This document shows, one piece after another, positions 37,120 to 47,537 of a stretch of 64,000 nt of DNA. The DNA is from Parendozoicomonas haliclonae (GTDB taxonomy: Bacteria; Pseudomonadota; Gammaproteobacteria; Pseudomonadales; Endozoicomonadaceae), in NCBI RefSeq assembly GCF_900174585.1, contig NZ_FWPT01000003.1, positions 1 to 64,000 of the forward strand, in the 5' to 3' direction. The notes beneath the pieces are model-generated. The model was not told the DNA's origin, made no database searches, and worked only from the letters and a program-made list of their open reading frames with translations. Every line of letters starts with the position of its first letter. Within the stretch, counting starts at the first letter, position 1. Made by a program: the position numbers and the translations under genes.

Positions 37120-37281
37120 TGGACAATCCTCTTACGCTGAAAGCCCGGTTCAGGCGCTGCAACCATAGACAAGTTTCAGGAAAAGGAACGAGAAATTGGA
37201 AAGCCACAAACATTCAGGGGAGAATACCACCCGCAATGACCTCTCAGCGGATCAATTGCCCAACAATAATGACAACACAAT

Positions 37282-37638
37282 ATGGCCCGCACCATGTATT
37301 ACTACACTCTTTTTTGCGCACTTATTCTGGCTATTGGGGAAACCCTGGTGGTTATCAATACCGAAAAATACTGGCCACTCTCTCTGGATGATTATCTGGC
37401 CGTAGCAGCCCTGGCAATTCTGGCTCAGGCGGCCAAAGCCAAACCGAAATGGCTGGCAATGCTTCCGGCAGTCTGGACATTTATTATTGGCAATCTGTAC
37501 GCCATGCTGTTTACCCGACTTGATCCAGTCACTGGCTCGGGCGAAAGAATTGGGTTGCTTATCGTAGCGATTGCGGCTGCCGCTGTTGGCCTAATTGGTG
37601 CTATTCAAACCTGGAGAAAGCAGAGCGCATCCTCCTGA
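37282..37638 (+). CDS. Small integral membrane protein, unknown
   Basis: A 118-aa protein with four likely membrane helices (about 6-24, 40-52, 58-78, 90-110) and a short basic tail. No signature residue pattern is recognised. It is monocistronic, with a hairpin shortly after the stop. Confidence 0.6.
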   Translation: MARTMYYYTLFCALILAIGETLVVINTEKYWPLSLDDYLAVAALAILAQAAKAKPKWLAMLPAVWTFIIGNLYAMLFTRLDPVTGSGERIGLLIVAIAAAAVGLIGAIQTWRKQSASS

Positions 37639-37650
37639 CAGCCGAGTGAA

Positions 37651-37671
37651 AAGGGGCTATAAAAGCCCCTT
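37651..37671. terminator. Hairpin between convergent genes
   Basis: The 8-bp stem AAGGGGCT/AGCCCCTT with loop ATAAA. The minus-strand reading gives TTTTC after the stem, so it may terminate leftward transcription better than rightward; the LP-repeat gene converges from the right. Confidence 0.55.
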
Positions 37672-37679
37672 ACCTCACC

Positions 37680-39224
37680 CTAACCAATATATCTGTGACT
37701 GGAAACTTTGGCATCCTTAGGAGCAAGACCCACCTTCTTTTTCGCATAAAGCGTCGCCCCTTCCTTAAGCCGTGAAATAAAATCCCTCTTCACATACATA
37801 CCTTTCGTGGCACGCAGCGGCGTCAATACATAACGGGATTTATCAATAAAACGCTGGGCATCTTTTATCAGCGGATCCAGATGTTCCCTTTTATTCTTTT
37901 CGGCATTATTCATCCAGTCATCTTCCATCAAATTATCAGCGATGACATTCAGCACAATCATATGGTCATTATTCACAATGAAATAACAACCTAGGAGAGG
38001 TGAAACATTGAAAAGATCACTATTCAGTTGATGCCCATTGCCGGTGCGCAGGATTTCATTAACACGCTTCATCTCTTTGTATTTAGCACCAAAGACAACC
38101 AGCTTGTGGCAAAGCTTGGCAAGTGCTGAAGCCGCAGATACCGCAGGCCCTGTAACTCCGCCAAGATCTGCAAACAGCCCCGCTGTCGAGGTACCTAACT
38201 GAGTGGTTCGGATCGTCGCCACTGCCGCATGATCAGCAGAGCTTTCCCGCAGCAGCCTCCGGATAGCATCGCAGGCTGCTCGAGCATCACCCGGGATTAA
38301 CGCATTCTTATGCTTTGTGGTTTTGCAGGAGCGATAAAACTCCTGAGCCGACTTGCCCCACTCTTTGGCTGCCAGCGCGCCACTCTTCACCTGCTGAACA
38401 ACAGGAAGAGCCGAGCTGACAAAGTCCAGCATAAACTCCTGCCCCAACTCAGCCAGGATATCTTGCAGATCATCAACATCAAACAACTCAACCAGCAACC
38501 GCATGGCTTTATCAAAACCAGGAATCTTCAACATCTCTGACATATTGAGACCCGGCACACTGAGATCCGGAAGATTAATTTCCGGCAGCGATGGATTGGG
38601 AAGATTCATAGTGATGTTGACATCGGGAAGCTTCAGATTAGGGAGGGGGATACGCAAATCAACGGAAAAGAAATCAGGAAAAGCATCCTTAAAACCGGAG
38701 ATCTGACCAGGTAGATCAATCCCCATCAGCTTCTGCAGATCCAACACCAGAGAAGGTAAGGAAATATGAGGCCAGCGTTGACTCAGCCCCCATATCATGG
38801 CCCGCAGATTTATCGTCGGAAGCAGATCTTTATGCCGCAGAATACCTTTAAGGTTCAGGCGAAATCGTGGCAAATCAAACCCCGGCAAGCTGCCCAGATT
38901 AATATCCGGAATACGAGCAATGGGGAAATCAGGAAGGGTCAGTCCGGGGATTTTTATTTTTGAGAGTTTAGGTAGATCAATACCTTTGAAAATATCCGGA
39001 TTCAGTGACGGCATATCCAAAGATGGTACGTGAACACCATCTGCCGAAGACACCACCTTCTTAGCCTGTTTCGCTGCGGTCACAGCCTCTACGGCCAGCG
39101 CCTTGTAATCCTTAACCTTGAGTTGGGTGCCGGCAAACATTTTCTCCAGTGCCAGTCTGCGTTCACGGGTTACTTCCATGAAAGCAGCCTTCAACCGGAT
39201 TTCCTCCTGCATACTCAGCGCCAT
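37680..39224 (-). CDS. Leu-Pro repeat protein of unknown function
   Basis: A 514-aa protein from ATG 39224 (GAGGGGG upstream). Residues 1-60 are basic and helical. Residues about 65-250 repeat a short L/I-P-x(2-5)-hydrophobic-P pattern (for example INLPDLSVPGLNM, LKLPDVNITMNLP), reminiscent of the low-complexity beta-repeats of AHNAK-type proteins. Residues 250-514 form a non-repetitive domain with a cysteine-containing FYRSCKTTKHKN segment and a hydrophobic GLFADLGGVTGPAVSAASALA stretch. No signal peptide. Family unknown; a secreted effector, a T6SS-linked protein or a structural protein are all possible, none supported by neighbours. Confidence 0.65.
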   Translation of the reverse strand: MALSMQEEIRLKAAFMEVTRERRLALEKMFAGTQLKVKDYKALAVEAVTAAKQAKKVVSSADGVHVPSLDMPSLNPDIFKGIDLPKLSKIKIPGLTLPDFPIARIPDINLGSLPGFDLPRFRLNLKGILRHKDLLPTINLRAMIWGLSQRWPHISLPSLVLDLQKLMGIDLPGQISGFKDAFPDFFSVDLRIPLPNLKLPDVNITMNLPNPSLPEINLPDLSVPGLNMSEMLKIPGFDKAMRLLVELFDVDDLQDILAELGQEFMLDFVSSALPVVQQVKSGALAAKEWGKSAQEFYRSCKTTKHKNALIPGDARAACDAIRRLLRESSADHAAVATIRTTQLGTSTAGLFADLGGVTGPAVSAASALAKLCHKLVVFGAKYKEMKRVNEILRTGNGHQLNSDLFNVSPLLGCYFIVNNDHMIVLNVIADNLMEDDWMNNAEKNKREHLDPLIKDAQRFIDKSRYVLTPLRATKGMYVKRDFISRLKEGATLYAKKKVGLAPKDAKVSSHRYIG

Positions 39225-39363
39225 AACTTGCCCCCTCAATAGCCTTTCAATGTTTGAATGATTGTTTTCGCATCTTTCAACATCAGGCTTGAGACAACAG
39301 ACAACCGAGCCCGTACAACTCAGATACTTATTCTAATGAAACTTCGCTTACCCCTGAACATAC

Positions 39364-39391
39364 AAAAAAGGGCGGTATAAAACCGCCCTTT
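39364..39391 (-). terminator. Intrinsic terminator of gyrA
   Basis: The stem AAAGGGCGGT/ACCGCCCTTT with loop ATAAA lies 18 bp beyond the gyrA stop and is followed on the minus strand by a T-run. Confidence 0.9.
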
Positions 39392-39408
39392 GATAAACCG
39401 ATGAAAAC

Positions 39409-42075
39409 TTACTCGTCTCCATCCTCTCCTGCATCGTTGTCGATATCATCCTGCATATCTTCAACAACCTCAGCAGAGTCATCCGCAGGCTCATTCACAG
39501 AAGCATCACCGGAATCCAGCACTTCGCCAGAAACCACTTCCATTTCTTCCGGATCTTCAACTCGCTCCAGACCGATCACCTGCTCGCCTTCGGCTACACG
39601 TATCAGACGCACACCCTGGGTGTTACGGCCAACCATGGAGACTTCGGCAGCACGGGTCCGCACCAGCGTACCCATATTGGAGATCAGGATAATGTCGTCT
39701 TCTTCACCAACCTGCTTGGCACCAACCACCAGACCATTACGCTCGGTCACCTTGATGGACACAACGCCCTGGTTACCACGGCCCTTGGTTGGATACTCTT
39801 CCAGCTCAGTACGCTTACCGAAGCCATTAGCGGTTGCAGTCAGAATTGGATCATTACCCTTCGGTACGATCAGGGAGACAACCTTCTGACCATCCTGCAG
39901 ACGGATACCGCGAACACCGGTGGAGACACGGCCCATGGATCGCACCAGACCTTCCTCGAAACGCACCACCTTACCAGCATCGCTGAACAGCATAATCTGC
40001 TGATCCGCTTCACACATGGCTACGCCAATCAGCTCATCACCTTCCACCAGATTAATCGCCCGAATACCGGACGACAGCGGGCGGGAGTAAGCGCTCAGAA
40101 CCGTCTTCTTAACGGTACCGTTAGCGGTTGCGAAGACCAGGGACTTGTCATCACTGTAACCAGCCACCGGCAGCATCGCGGAGATACGCTCACCTTCGTC
40201 CAGCGGCAGAATGTTAATAATCGGACGACCACGGGCAGTACGGGATGCCACAGGAATCTCGTAAACCTTGCGCCAGTAAACCTTACCCTTGCTGGAGAAC
40301 AACAGCATCTGGGTGTGGGTGCTGGCAACCAGCATATGCTCGACACAATCTTCGTCTTTCAGGGAACCGGAGCTCTTACCCTTACCACCACGCTTCTGGG
40401 CCTGGTATTCGGTCAGAGGTACGGTCTTGGCGTAACCGCTGCGGGACAGGGTCACCACCATATCTTCTTCGGTGATCAGATCTTCAACGGTCAGGTCACG
40501 ACGGGACGAGATAATCTCGGTACGACGCTCATCACCGTATTCGGTCACCACCGCTTCCAGCTCTTCGCGAATCACTTCCAGCAGACGGGCTGGTTCGGAC
40601 AGGATCAGCGCCAATTCAGCGATACGATCCAGAATCTCACGGTATTCGGTCAGCAGTTTCTCGTGCTCAAGGCCGGTCAGACGATGCAGACGCATTTCCA
40701 GAATCGCCTGAGCCTGAGCCGGGGACAGACGATACTTGTTACCTTCCAGACCAAAGCCTTCCGGCAGGTCATCAGGACGGCAAGAGTCGCTGCCTGCTTT
40801 TTCCAGCATGCCCAGAACCAAACCGGCATCCCACGCCTGTGCCATCAAAGCTTCTTTCGCTTCAGCGGCATTCTGGGATTTCTTGATGGTCTCGATCACC
40901 GGATCAATATTGGACAGAGCAACCGCCAGACCTTCGAGGGTGTGGCCACGCTCGCGCGCCTTGCGCAGTTCGTAAACGGTACGACGGGTCACCACTTCAC
41001 GGCGGTGACGAACAAATGCTTCCAGCATCTGCTTCAGGTTCAGCGTCTGTGGACGGCCGTCCACCAGCGCAACCATGTTGATACCAAACACGGTTTCCAG
41101 CTGAGTCTGGGCGTACAGGTTGTTGAGGATAACCTCACCCACCTCGCCACGGCGCAGCTCGATAACTACCCGCAAACCGTCCTTATCGGACTCGTCACGG
41201 ATTTCGCTGATACCTTCAATTTTCTTCTCTTTAACCAGCTCGGCGATCTTTTCGATCAGACGCGCCTTGTTCACCTGGTAAGGCAGTTCGTGAATGATAA
41301 TAACTTCACGATTCTTCTTCGGATCCTGAATCACTTCCGCGCGGGAGCGAATCCAGATACGACCACGACCGGTACGGTAGGCCTGCAGAATACCGGCTTT
41401 ACCGTTGATAATGGCGGAGGTCGGGAAGTCAGGACCCGGGATAAATCCCATCAGGTCATCGATGGTCGCTTCCGGGTTGTCCAGCAGATGCAGACAGCCG
41501 GTCACCACTTCGGTCAGGTTATGGGGCGGAATGTTGGTCGCCATACCTACGGCGATACCGGCACCACCATTGACCAGCAGGTTGGGAACACGGGTCGGGA
41601 GAACTTCCGGAATCTGTTCAGTGCCATCGTAGTTCGGCACATAATCCACAGTTTCCTTGTCCAGGTCAGACAGCAGCTCATGGCTGAGCTTATCCATCCG
41701 AATTTCGGTGTAACGCATCGCAGCGGCAGAGTCGCCATCGATGGAACCGAAGTTACCCTGACCATCCACCAGCGGATAACGCAGAGAGAAATCCTGCGCC
41801 ATACGAACGATGGTGTCATACACCGCCGAGTCACCATGGGGATGGTATTTACCGATGACGTCACCAACAACACGAGCAGACTTCTTGTAGGGTTTGTTCC
41901 AGTCGTTGGAAAGCTCGTTCATGGCGAACAGCACCCGCCTGTGAACAGGCTTGAGTCCGTCGCGAACATCCGGCAACGCCCGGCCAACGATAACGCTCAT
42001 CGCATAGTCCAGATAGGACTGCTTGAGTTCGTCCTCAATATTGACCGGTAGAATTTCGTTTGCAGTGTCTACCAT
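39409..42075 (-). CDS. gyrA: DNA gyrase subunit A
   Basis: An 888-aa type IIA topoisomerase subunit. The breakage-reunion domain starts [25 protein letters not shown]. The quinolone-resistance region reads GDSAVYDT, i.e. serine and aspartate at the usual 83/87 positions (wild type). The catalytic tyrosine is in MRYTEIR. The C-terminal beta-pinwheel includes the GyrA-box QKRGGKGK that wraps DNA. A very acidic tail (about the last 45 residues) ends the protein. It follows serC in Pseudomonas order but here is separated from it by about 7 kb. Confidence 0.99.
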   Translation of the reverse strand: MVDTANEILPVNIEDELKQSYLDYAMSVIVGRALPDVRDGLKPVHRRVLFAMNELSNDWNKPYKKSARVVGDVIGKYHPHGDSAVYDTIVRMAQDFSLRYPLVDGQGNFGSIDGDSAAAMRYTEIRMDKLSHELLSDLDKETVDYVPNYDGTEQIPEVLPTRVPNLLVNGGAGIAVGMATNIPPHNLTEVVTGCLHLLDNPEATIDDLMGFIPGPDFPTSAIINGKAGILQAYRTGRGRIWIRSRAEVIQDPKKNREVIIIHELPYQVNKARLIEKIAELVKEKKIEGISEIRDESDKDGLRVVIELRRGEVGEVILNNLYAQTQLETVFGINMVALVDGRPQTLNLKQMLEAFVRHRREVVTRRTVYELRKARERGHTLEGLAVALSNIDPVIETIKKSQNAAEAKEALMAQAWDAGLVLGMLEKAGSDSCRPDDLPEGFGLEGNKYRLSPAQAQAILEMRLHRLTGLEHEKLLTEYREILDRIAELALILSEPARLLEVIREELEAVVTEYGDERRTEIISSRRDLTVEDLITEEDMVVTLSRSGYAKTVPLTEYQAQKRGGKGKSSGSLKDEDCVEHMLVASTHTQMLLFSSKGKVYWRKVYEIPVASRTARGRPIINILPLDEGERISAMLPVAGYSDDKSLVFATANGTVKKTVLSAYSRPLSSGIRAINLVEGDELIGVAMCEADQQIMLFSDAGKVVRFEEGLVRSMGRVSTGVRGIRLQDGQKVVSLIVPKGNDPILTATANGFGKRTELEEYPTKGRGNQGVVSIKVTERNGLVVGAKQVGEEDDIILISNMGTLVRTRAAEVSMVGRNTQGVRLIRVAEGEQVIGLERVEDPEEMEVVSGEVLDSGDASVNEPADDSAEVVEDMQDDIDNDAGEDGDE

Positions 42076-42215
42076 AAATGCCTAAAGATCCTTAAAAGCC
42101 TGTCATCAGCCGGCACGTCTCCGTTGCCGACTGTGTTGATGCCGGTCCATCCAGCCACCTGCCAGCGGCCACCCAGAGCCCTTCAGGGCGTTTGAGCAAC
42201 CGGAAATCGATAAAT

Positions 42216-42224
42216 CATACCATA
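42216..42224 (-). promoter_or_regulatory. Possible gyrA extended -10 promoter
   Basis: The minus strand reads TGGTATGAT about 140 bp upstream of the gyrA ATG: TG-N-TATGAT, an extended -10. No good -35 stands 17 bp upstream, consistent with that class. The 42076-42466 gap otherwise shows only the leader of the ankyrin gene. Confidence 0.4.
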
Positions 42225-42466
42225 AGCCGTATCAGCGTTCGCACTTAAATCAGAAATTAATCACCCAGAAAATCATTGAGACGCCCACTTTTTCACAGTC
42301 TTTGCCCCACGAAGCAAAATGATCAAAAGCACACACGGGCGGGTACAGGGACGCAAGCTGCTAACCAGAGTGTCAGCCATCCTAACTGCGGATTTTGAAA
42401 GCGGAACATCGCACTCAGGAGCCGGTCACACATTTATCGGTGGGGCAAGTAACAGGAAACCCGGAT

Positions 42467-45250
42467 ATGGACTATTCAGATTTCTCCCAGACAGGGCTAT
42501 CCAACTATTACCAGCTCAAAAACGACCCCAACACCCAGGTCAATGAAGATGCCAGCAACCCCAACATCTCCACGTCAGGGCAAAAGATTTCAGTGACCGC
42601 TGCAGCTGCGCCAGCCCATGTTCACAACTCCATCTTACTCACCCGAGAAAAAACGCTGGAAGATGACGATGTCACGGTGATCCCGCCGGATGATGTCATA
42701 CCAGAAATCCCCAGAAGAGAACCCTCAATCAGGGATCGTATTTTTGATGAAGCCCATAAAGGCAATTGGGACTTTGTTGCCGACAATGTGGGCTTTCTGG
42801 AAATCAGGGACTTTCAGGATGGCAAAGGCAGCACTCTGATTCACCTGGCCGCGCAGACCAAATACTCCCAAAAAGCGCTCGAAGCTATGCTCGCCATTCC
42901 GGAGCTGGCGAATGCCAGAGACCGGAATCAGCAAACCCCACTGATGATCGCAGTCATGAACATACGTTCAGACGCGATTATCAAAGTTTTGCTGAAAGCG
43001 GGAGCAGACCCAGACCTTGTGGACAGCGACAATCTCTCCACCCGGGATTATGCAGAAAGAAGCGAAGAGCCCCGATTACAGAAAACCTTTTGTCAGGGCC
43101 CCACAGAGAATCAGCCCAGCCACACAACATTAAGGACACACCCCAACACAGATAATAGAGACATCCACACTCTGGCCCGAGACCAAGATATTAAAGCCCT
43201 GCGTTTGCGCATTCGCAGTGATGTGGATGTCTGGCAGCACGACAGCCAGGGAAGAACAATTATGCACAGTGCGGCAGAAGCTGGTGCTACGCTGACACTG
43301 GACTGGCTGATAAACCATTATCCCGACATGTGTCAGGCAACGGATAACAAGGGCAACTGGCCAATCCATAGCGCCTTTCTGAAGCACCAGCTGGAAGCCG
43401 CTCGCGCCCTCTGGCTCTACTCTCCCACACCACCAGCCAACCATGATGGTATGAAGCTTCATAATATTGTTGCGACCATGCCCAGCGCGATCAAGGGTCG
43501 CTTCGACTACAGTTTCACCACCCTCATTGACGATGAAAACGAACAGCTCAGGCAGATTTACCAGCAGGCAAAACGAGGCCAGTGGAAGCAGGTTATGCCT
43601 CAACTTCCCCAACTCCGGCATCGGCTTGAGCAAGCCATGGACGGGCACCAACTTATCCATATTGCTGCAGAGAGTCCGGGCTCCGGAGATGTTCTCGCTT
43701 ACCTGTGCGAACAGTTTCCAGCCATGCTGCTAAAAACCGACATTAACGGCCAGACCGCCCTTCATATCGCTCTGATTAATAAACGCTCGGCGCGCACATT
43801 CCGCACACTACTGAATGGCGGAGCCAATCCCCTGCTCAACAACCATGAAGGCCAATCCGTACTGGATCTGGCCATTAATGGACCTTTGTCATGGCTCCCC
43901 TCCCTGCTGCTGGAACATCTGTCAAAACAGACGGGAGGAGATGGCCAATCCCTGCTGGCAACATTAACTGAACAAACCTTCAGAGAGAAATCACTGCCGC
44001 TTCTCAACTGCATTTCTCAGCTGAAGCTCACGCAGCAACCGGTTTTTGCCCTGGGCAGAAATTTACTGCACCTGGCCATTGAACATAGTTTTTCCGAGGC
44101 CGTCGAACAGCTATCACAAAACCGCGCAGAGCTGATTGAGCAAAGCGATATCAATGGCGACACCCCTCTCCATCTGGCTATTCAGTACGCCCGTTTTGGG
44201 CTGACTGTGGCGGTCTACAAAGAGGAGCTGATGTACCAGCAGAATGGCGACCAGGAAACACCAATCGATTTAATCAACCAGATGCCAGAAGACGAGAAGG
44301 AACAGTTTCTACAACTGATTCCCGCCCATACCAAGCATACGATCAAACCCTTCCAGCCCCATTCCGCCAAGAAGGAACCTTACTTTTCACAATGGACCAT
44401 GCCGAAATCCAGCCAGACTGCGGTCAAAATTTATCAGCAGGCTCTGACTGCAGCCAAGAACAAAAAACGGGATGAGTTGCGCCAACTCTACCGGGATACG
44501 CCAGACACAGAGTTCGATCAACAGTTTGGCAACTACTCCCATTACGCCATCTTTGCGGTAATGGACGACACAAATCGCCTACACACCGCAATGAATATGT
44601 ACCCTCGCACTTACAAGGCTGACCTCACACTGCTGGAAAAAGATGAGTTGGACCAATACACCTGCTTTGACCACCTGATACAAAGTGGCCGTATATTGAA
44701 GCCTGACAGTAAACTGGTGATCAGCGCCCATGGACCAGGCATTGCCGGCATGAACGGCCGGACCTTTGCCCGGATGCTGGACCGGTGGCTGACAAGTACC
44801 GGTTGCTACAAAGACATGACACCCCGCATCACCCTGCGCAGCTGCAAAACCGGTCAGGTCAAATGTGATGAGGACGACAGCTTTGCCCAACAAATGCTGG
44901 AAGAACTGTGTGCCCTGGATCGTGAGACCAAAGTGACCGGCTGCACAGAAATTGTCTGGGCGATTGAAAAAGGTGAAGACATTTGTGGTAAGGCCGAAGC
45001 TGTCGAAATTGATGGCCGGACGATCAAAAAATTTACTTACTGGCAGGGCAGTGGCATCTGGCTGGATAAAAAACGTCAACAGCAATATGGCTTCCAAAAC
45101 ATTTCCACCAAGAACCGCAGAACCAATCTCGTCAAGGTTTATAAGCTCGGGAAGGGAGGACTGGTAAAGGCTGACAAATTTATTACCGAAGGAGCCGAAG
45201 GCCTCCATTCAATAATGCTGCCGGTACGACCCACCATCAGAAAACACTGA
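42467..45250 (+). CDS. Ankyrin-repeat protein with caspase-like C-terminal domain
   Basis: A 927-aa protein from ATG 42467 (AGGAA upstream; TTG 42395 would add 24 residues). After a disordered N-terminus come several divergent ankyrin repeats (about 90-640; STLIHLAAQT, QTALHIALIN, DTPLHLAIQY). The C-terminal part resembles a caspase/C80-type cysteine peptidase: strand then H755 in LVISAHGPG, and C793 after a strand in ITLRSCKTG, as the His-Gly and Cys dyad of the CPD/clostripain fold. No signal peptide is seen. Ankyrin plus protease suggests an effector acting on host proteins. Domain calls are by eye. Confidence 0.8.
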   Translation: MDYSDFSQTGLSNYYQLKNDPNTQVNEDASNPNISTSGQKISVTAAAAPAHVHNSILLTREKTLEDDDVTVIPPDDVIPEIPRREPSIRDRIFDEAHKGNWDFVADNVGFLEIRDFQDGKGSTLIHLAAQTKYSQKALEAMLAIPELANARDRNQQTPLMIAVMNIRSDAIIKVLLKAGADPDLVDSDNLSTRDYAERSEEPRLQKTFCQGPTENQPSHTTLRTHPNTDNRDIHTLARDQDIKALRLRIRSDVDVWQHDSQGRTIMHSAAEAGATLTLDWLINHYPDMCQATDNKGNWPIHSAFLKHQLEAARALWLYSPTPPANHDGMKLHNIVATMPSAIKGRFDYSFTTLIDDENEQLRQIYQQAKRGQWKQVMPQLPQLRHRLEQAMDGHQLIHIAAESPGSGDVLAYLCEQFPAMLLKTDINGQTALHIALINKRSARTFRTLLNGGANPLLNNHEGQSVLDLAINGPLSWLPSLLLEHLSKQTGGDGQSLLATLTEQTFREKSLPLLNCISQLKLTQQPVFALGRNLLHLAIEHSFSEAVEQLSQNRAELIEQSDINGDTPLHLAIQYARFGLTVAVYKEELMYQQNGDQETPIDLINQMPEDEKEQFLQLIPAHTKHTIKPFQPHSAKKEPYFSQWTMPKSSQTAVKIYQQALTAAKNKKRDELRQLYRDTPDTEFDQQFGNYSHYAIFAVMDDTNRLHTAMNMYPRTYKADLTLLEKDELDQYTCFDHLIQSGRILKPDSKLVISAHGPGIAGMNGRTFARMLDRWLTSTGCYKDMTPRITLRSCKTGQVKCDEDDSFAQQMLEELCALDRETKVTGCTEIVWAIEKGEDICGKAEAVEIDGRTIKKFTYWQGSGIWLDKKRQQQYGFQNISTKNRRTNLVKVYKLGKGGLVKADKFITEGAEGLHSIMLPVRPTIRKH

Positions 45251-45301
45251 CCGCCTACAGAAGTTCGTACGAAAGAATGCTTTATCTGAGCGGGTTTTGG
45301 G

Positions 45302-45307
45302 TATAAT
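45302..45307 (+). promoter_or_regulatory. Likely -10 box of the mtaD transcript
   Basis: A perfect TATAAT 16 bp upstream of the mtaD start region and 52 bp after the ankyrin gene. The upstream -35 is poor (TTTATC with a 15-bp spacer). A very short leader is implied. Confidence 0.4.
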
Positions 45308-45322
45308 CCCCGCAAGCAGACT

Positions 45323-46687
45323 ATGGATATCACCATGACGGATTTCGCTCATTCCCAATCAGCCGCTGCGGCTATTGATACCCTGATTCATGCCCGCTGG
45401 ATTATTCCGGTGGATGGCAGCCAGACCATTCTTGAACATCACACTCTGGCCATAGCGAATGGACGGATCACTGCAATCCTGCCAACGGATAAAGCTAATC
45501 ACCTTAAGGCAGAGACGGTTTACAACCTGCCTGATCATGCCTTGATGCCCGGTTTTATTAACACCCACGGCCATGCCGCCATGAGTTTGCTGCGTGGTCT
45601 GGCAGACGATCTGCCCATCATGACCTGGCTGCAGGATCATATCTGGCCGACAGAAACTACGTTCGTTAACGAAGACTTTGTTTACGATGGTACCCGTCTC
45701 GCAATCGCCGAGATGATCCGCTGCGGCACCACCACCTTCAGTGATAACTACTTCTTCCCGAATGCCGCCGGTCAGGCTGCATTGGAAGCGGGCATGAGTG
45801 CCCAGCTGGTATTCCCGGTGATGGATCTGGCCACCGCCTGGGCCAAGGATGAAGCACACTACATCTATAAAGGCCTGGAAGTGGTTGACCTGTTCCGCAA
45901 TCAGGACAGCATCATTGTAGGCTTTGGCCCTCACGCACCTTACTCGGTCAGCGATAAAACCCTGAAAGAGATCATCACGCTTTCGGAACAGCTGGATATC
46001 AATATCCAGATGCATATCCACGAAAGCGCCCATGAAGTTCACGACGCGGTCAAAGCCACAGGTGTGCGTCCTCTGCGCCGACTGGCCGATCTGGGCCTGC
46101 TGTCTCCGCGACTGCAGTGCACCCACATGACCCAGCTGAACGAAGGCGAGATTCAACTGATCGCCCAGAATGGCTGTAGCGTATTGCACTGTCCGGAGTC
46201 CAACCTCAAGCTGGCCAGCGGCTTTGCACCGATTGCCCGTCTGCAGCAGGCTGGAATTAACGTAGCCATTGGTACCGATGGCTGTGCCAGCAACAATGAT
46301 CTGGATATGCTCGGCGAAATGCGTACCGCATCGCTGATTGCCAAGGCCGTTGGCCAGGATGCCACCGCACTGGGTGCCTGGGGTGCATTGGAAGCCTCGA
46401 CCATCAACGGTGCCCGCGCCATGGGTATTGAAGCCGAGACCGGCAGTCTGGAGCTTGGCAAGAAAGCGGATATCGCCGCCATTAACCTGAGCGAGCTGGA
46501 AAACCAGCCGATGTACAACCCGGTTTCCCAGGTCGTCTATACCGCAACCCGCAACCAGTTTACCCATGTCTGGAACCAGGGCCGCATTCTGATGGCTGAT
46601 CGTCAACTGACCACACTGGATGAAACCTTCCTGAAGCAGAAGGCCAGACAGTGGCAGGACCGTATCGTGGCCAACCTGACCAATTAA
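45323..46687 (+). CDS. mtaD: 5-methylthioadenosine/S-adenosylhomocysteine deaminase
   Basis: A 454-aa amidohydrolase of the TRZ/ATZ family. Metal ligands are in NTHGHAAMSLLRG, in HIHESAHE, and as the histidine and aspartate of GTDGCASNNDLDM. It deaminates methylthioadenosine or SAH in methionine salvage. ATG 45335 is a possible alternative start. It heads the mtaD-ubiG-mupP-yciK run known from Pseudomonas. Confidence 0.9.
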   Translation: MDITMTDFAHSQSAAAAIDTLIHARWIIPVDGSQTILEHHTLAIANGRITAILPTDKANHLKAETVYNLPDHALMPGFINTHGHAAMSLLRGLADDLPIMTWLQDHIWPTETTFVNEDFVYDGTRLAIAEMIRCGTTTFSDNYFFPNAAGQAALEAGMSAQLVFPVMDLATAWAKDEAHYIYKGLEVVDLFRNQDSIIVGFGPHAPYSVSDKTLKEIITLSEQLDINIQMHIHESAHEVHDAVKATGVRPLRRLADLGLLSPRLQCTHMTQLNEGEIQLIAQNGCSVLHCPESNLKLASGFAPIARLQQAGINVAIGTDGCASNNDLDMLGEMRTASLIAKAVGQDATALGAWGALEASTINGARAMGIEAETGSLELGKKADIAAINLSELENQPMYNPVSQVVYTATRNQFTHVWNQGRILMADRQLTTLDETFLKQKARQWQDRIVANLTN

Positions 46688-46729
46688 GCGTCAGGGTGTA
46701 ATGAAAAGCACAGTATTTAGAAAACGACA

Positions 46730-47461
46730 ATGACAGAACAAAGCAAGCCACAGAACAATAATGTCGACCGGGAAGAGGTCGCCAAATTTGAAGCTCTCGC
46801 CAGCCGCTGGTGGGACCAGAACAGTGAGTTCAAGCCGCTGCACCAGATCAATCCGCTGCGGCTGGATTATATCGACCAGCGCGCCAGCCTTGCCGGCAAG
46901 ACGGTACTGGACGTCGGCTGCGGCGGCGGCATTCTCAGCGAGTCCATGGCTCGCCGGGGTGCGAAGGTAACCGGCATTGATATGGGGGAAGCACCTTTGT
47001 CAGTGGCGCGTCTGCACGGCCTGGAAAGTGGCGTCGAGGTCACTTACCGACAAGTGACTGCGGAGCAGCTGGCTGACGAGCAGCCTCACAGCTTTGATGT
47101 GGTCACCTGCCTGGAGATGCTCGAGCACGTACCGGATCCATCCAAGGTGATTGCGGCCTGCGCCAGGCTGGTTAAACCCGGTGGTGATGTATTCTTCTCC
47201 ACCCTTAACCGTAATCCCAAGGCCTGGCTGTTCGCCATTGCCGGCGCCGAGTACGTTCTGAATCTGCTGCCCAAGGGCACCCATGATTTCAAGAAGTTTA
47301 TTCGTCCCCATGAGCTGACCAGCTATTGCCGGGCCGCCAAACTGAACGTGCATCACTCAACCGGTTTGCTCTACAACCCGATCACCAAACACTACAGCCT
47401 GAAGGACGGTGATCTGGATGTGAATTATATGATTCATACCACCTCCGCCCCGCTGGACTAA
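46730..47461 (+). CDS. ubiG: Ubiquinone biosynthesis O-methyltransferase UbiG
   Basis: A 243-aa class I SAM methyltransferase catalysing both O-methylations of ubiquinone synthesis. Motif [13 protein letters not shown] and the family start [20 protein letters not shown] are present, plus the RPHEL/YNPI C-terminal segments. It lies 42 bp after mtaD. Confidence 0.97.
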   Translation: MTEQSKPQNNNVDREEVAKFEALASRWWDQNSEFKPLHQINPLRLDYIDQRASLAGKTVLDVGCGGGILSESMARRGAKVTGIDMGEAPLSVARLHGLESGVEVTYRQVTAEQLADEQPHSFDVVTCLEMLEHVPDPSKVIAACARLVKPGGDVFFSTLNRNPKAWLFAIAGAEYVLNLLPKGTHDFKKFIRPHELTSYCRAAKLNVHHSTGLLYNPITKHYSLKDGDLDVNYMIHTTSAPLD

Positions 47462-47537
47462 CAGCGTCGCTCAGGCGAAGATACAAGGCTCCAAACGGCG
47501 GGACTGTCTCCCGCCTTTATCACTGCGGAAAACATCA

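Noticed and set aside
40315-42051. A 578-codon plus-strand frame opposite gyrA.
   Set aside because: Antisense shadow of gyrA created by its strong codon bias.
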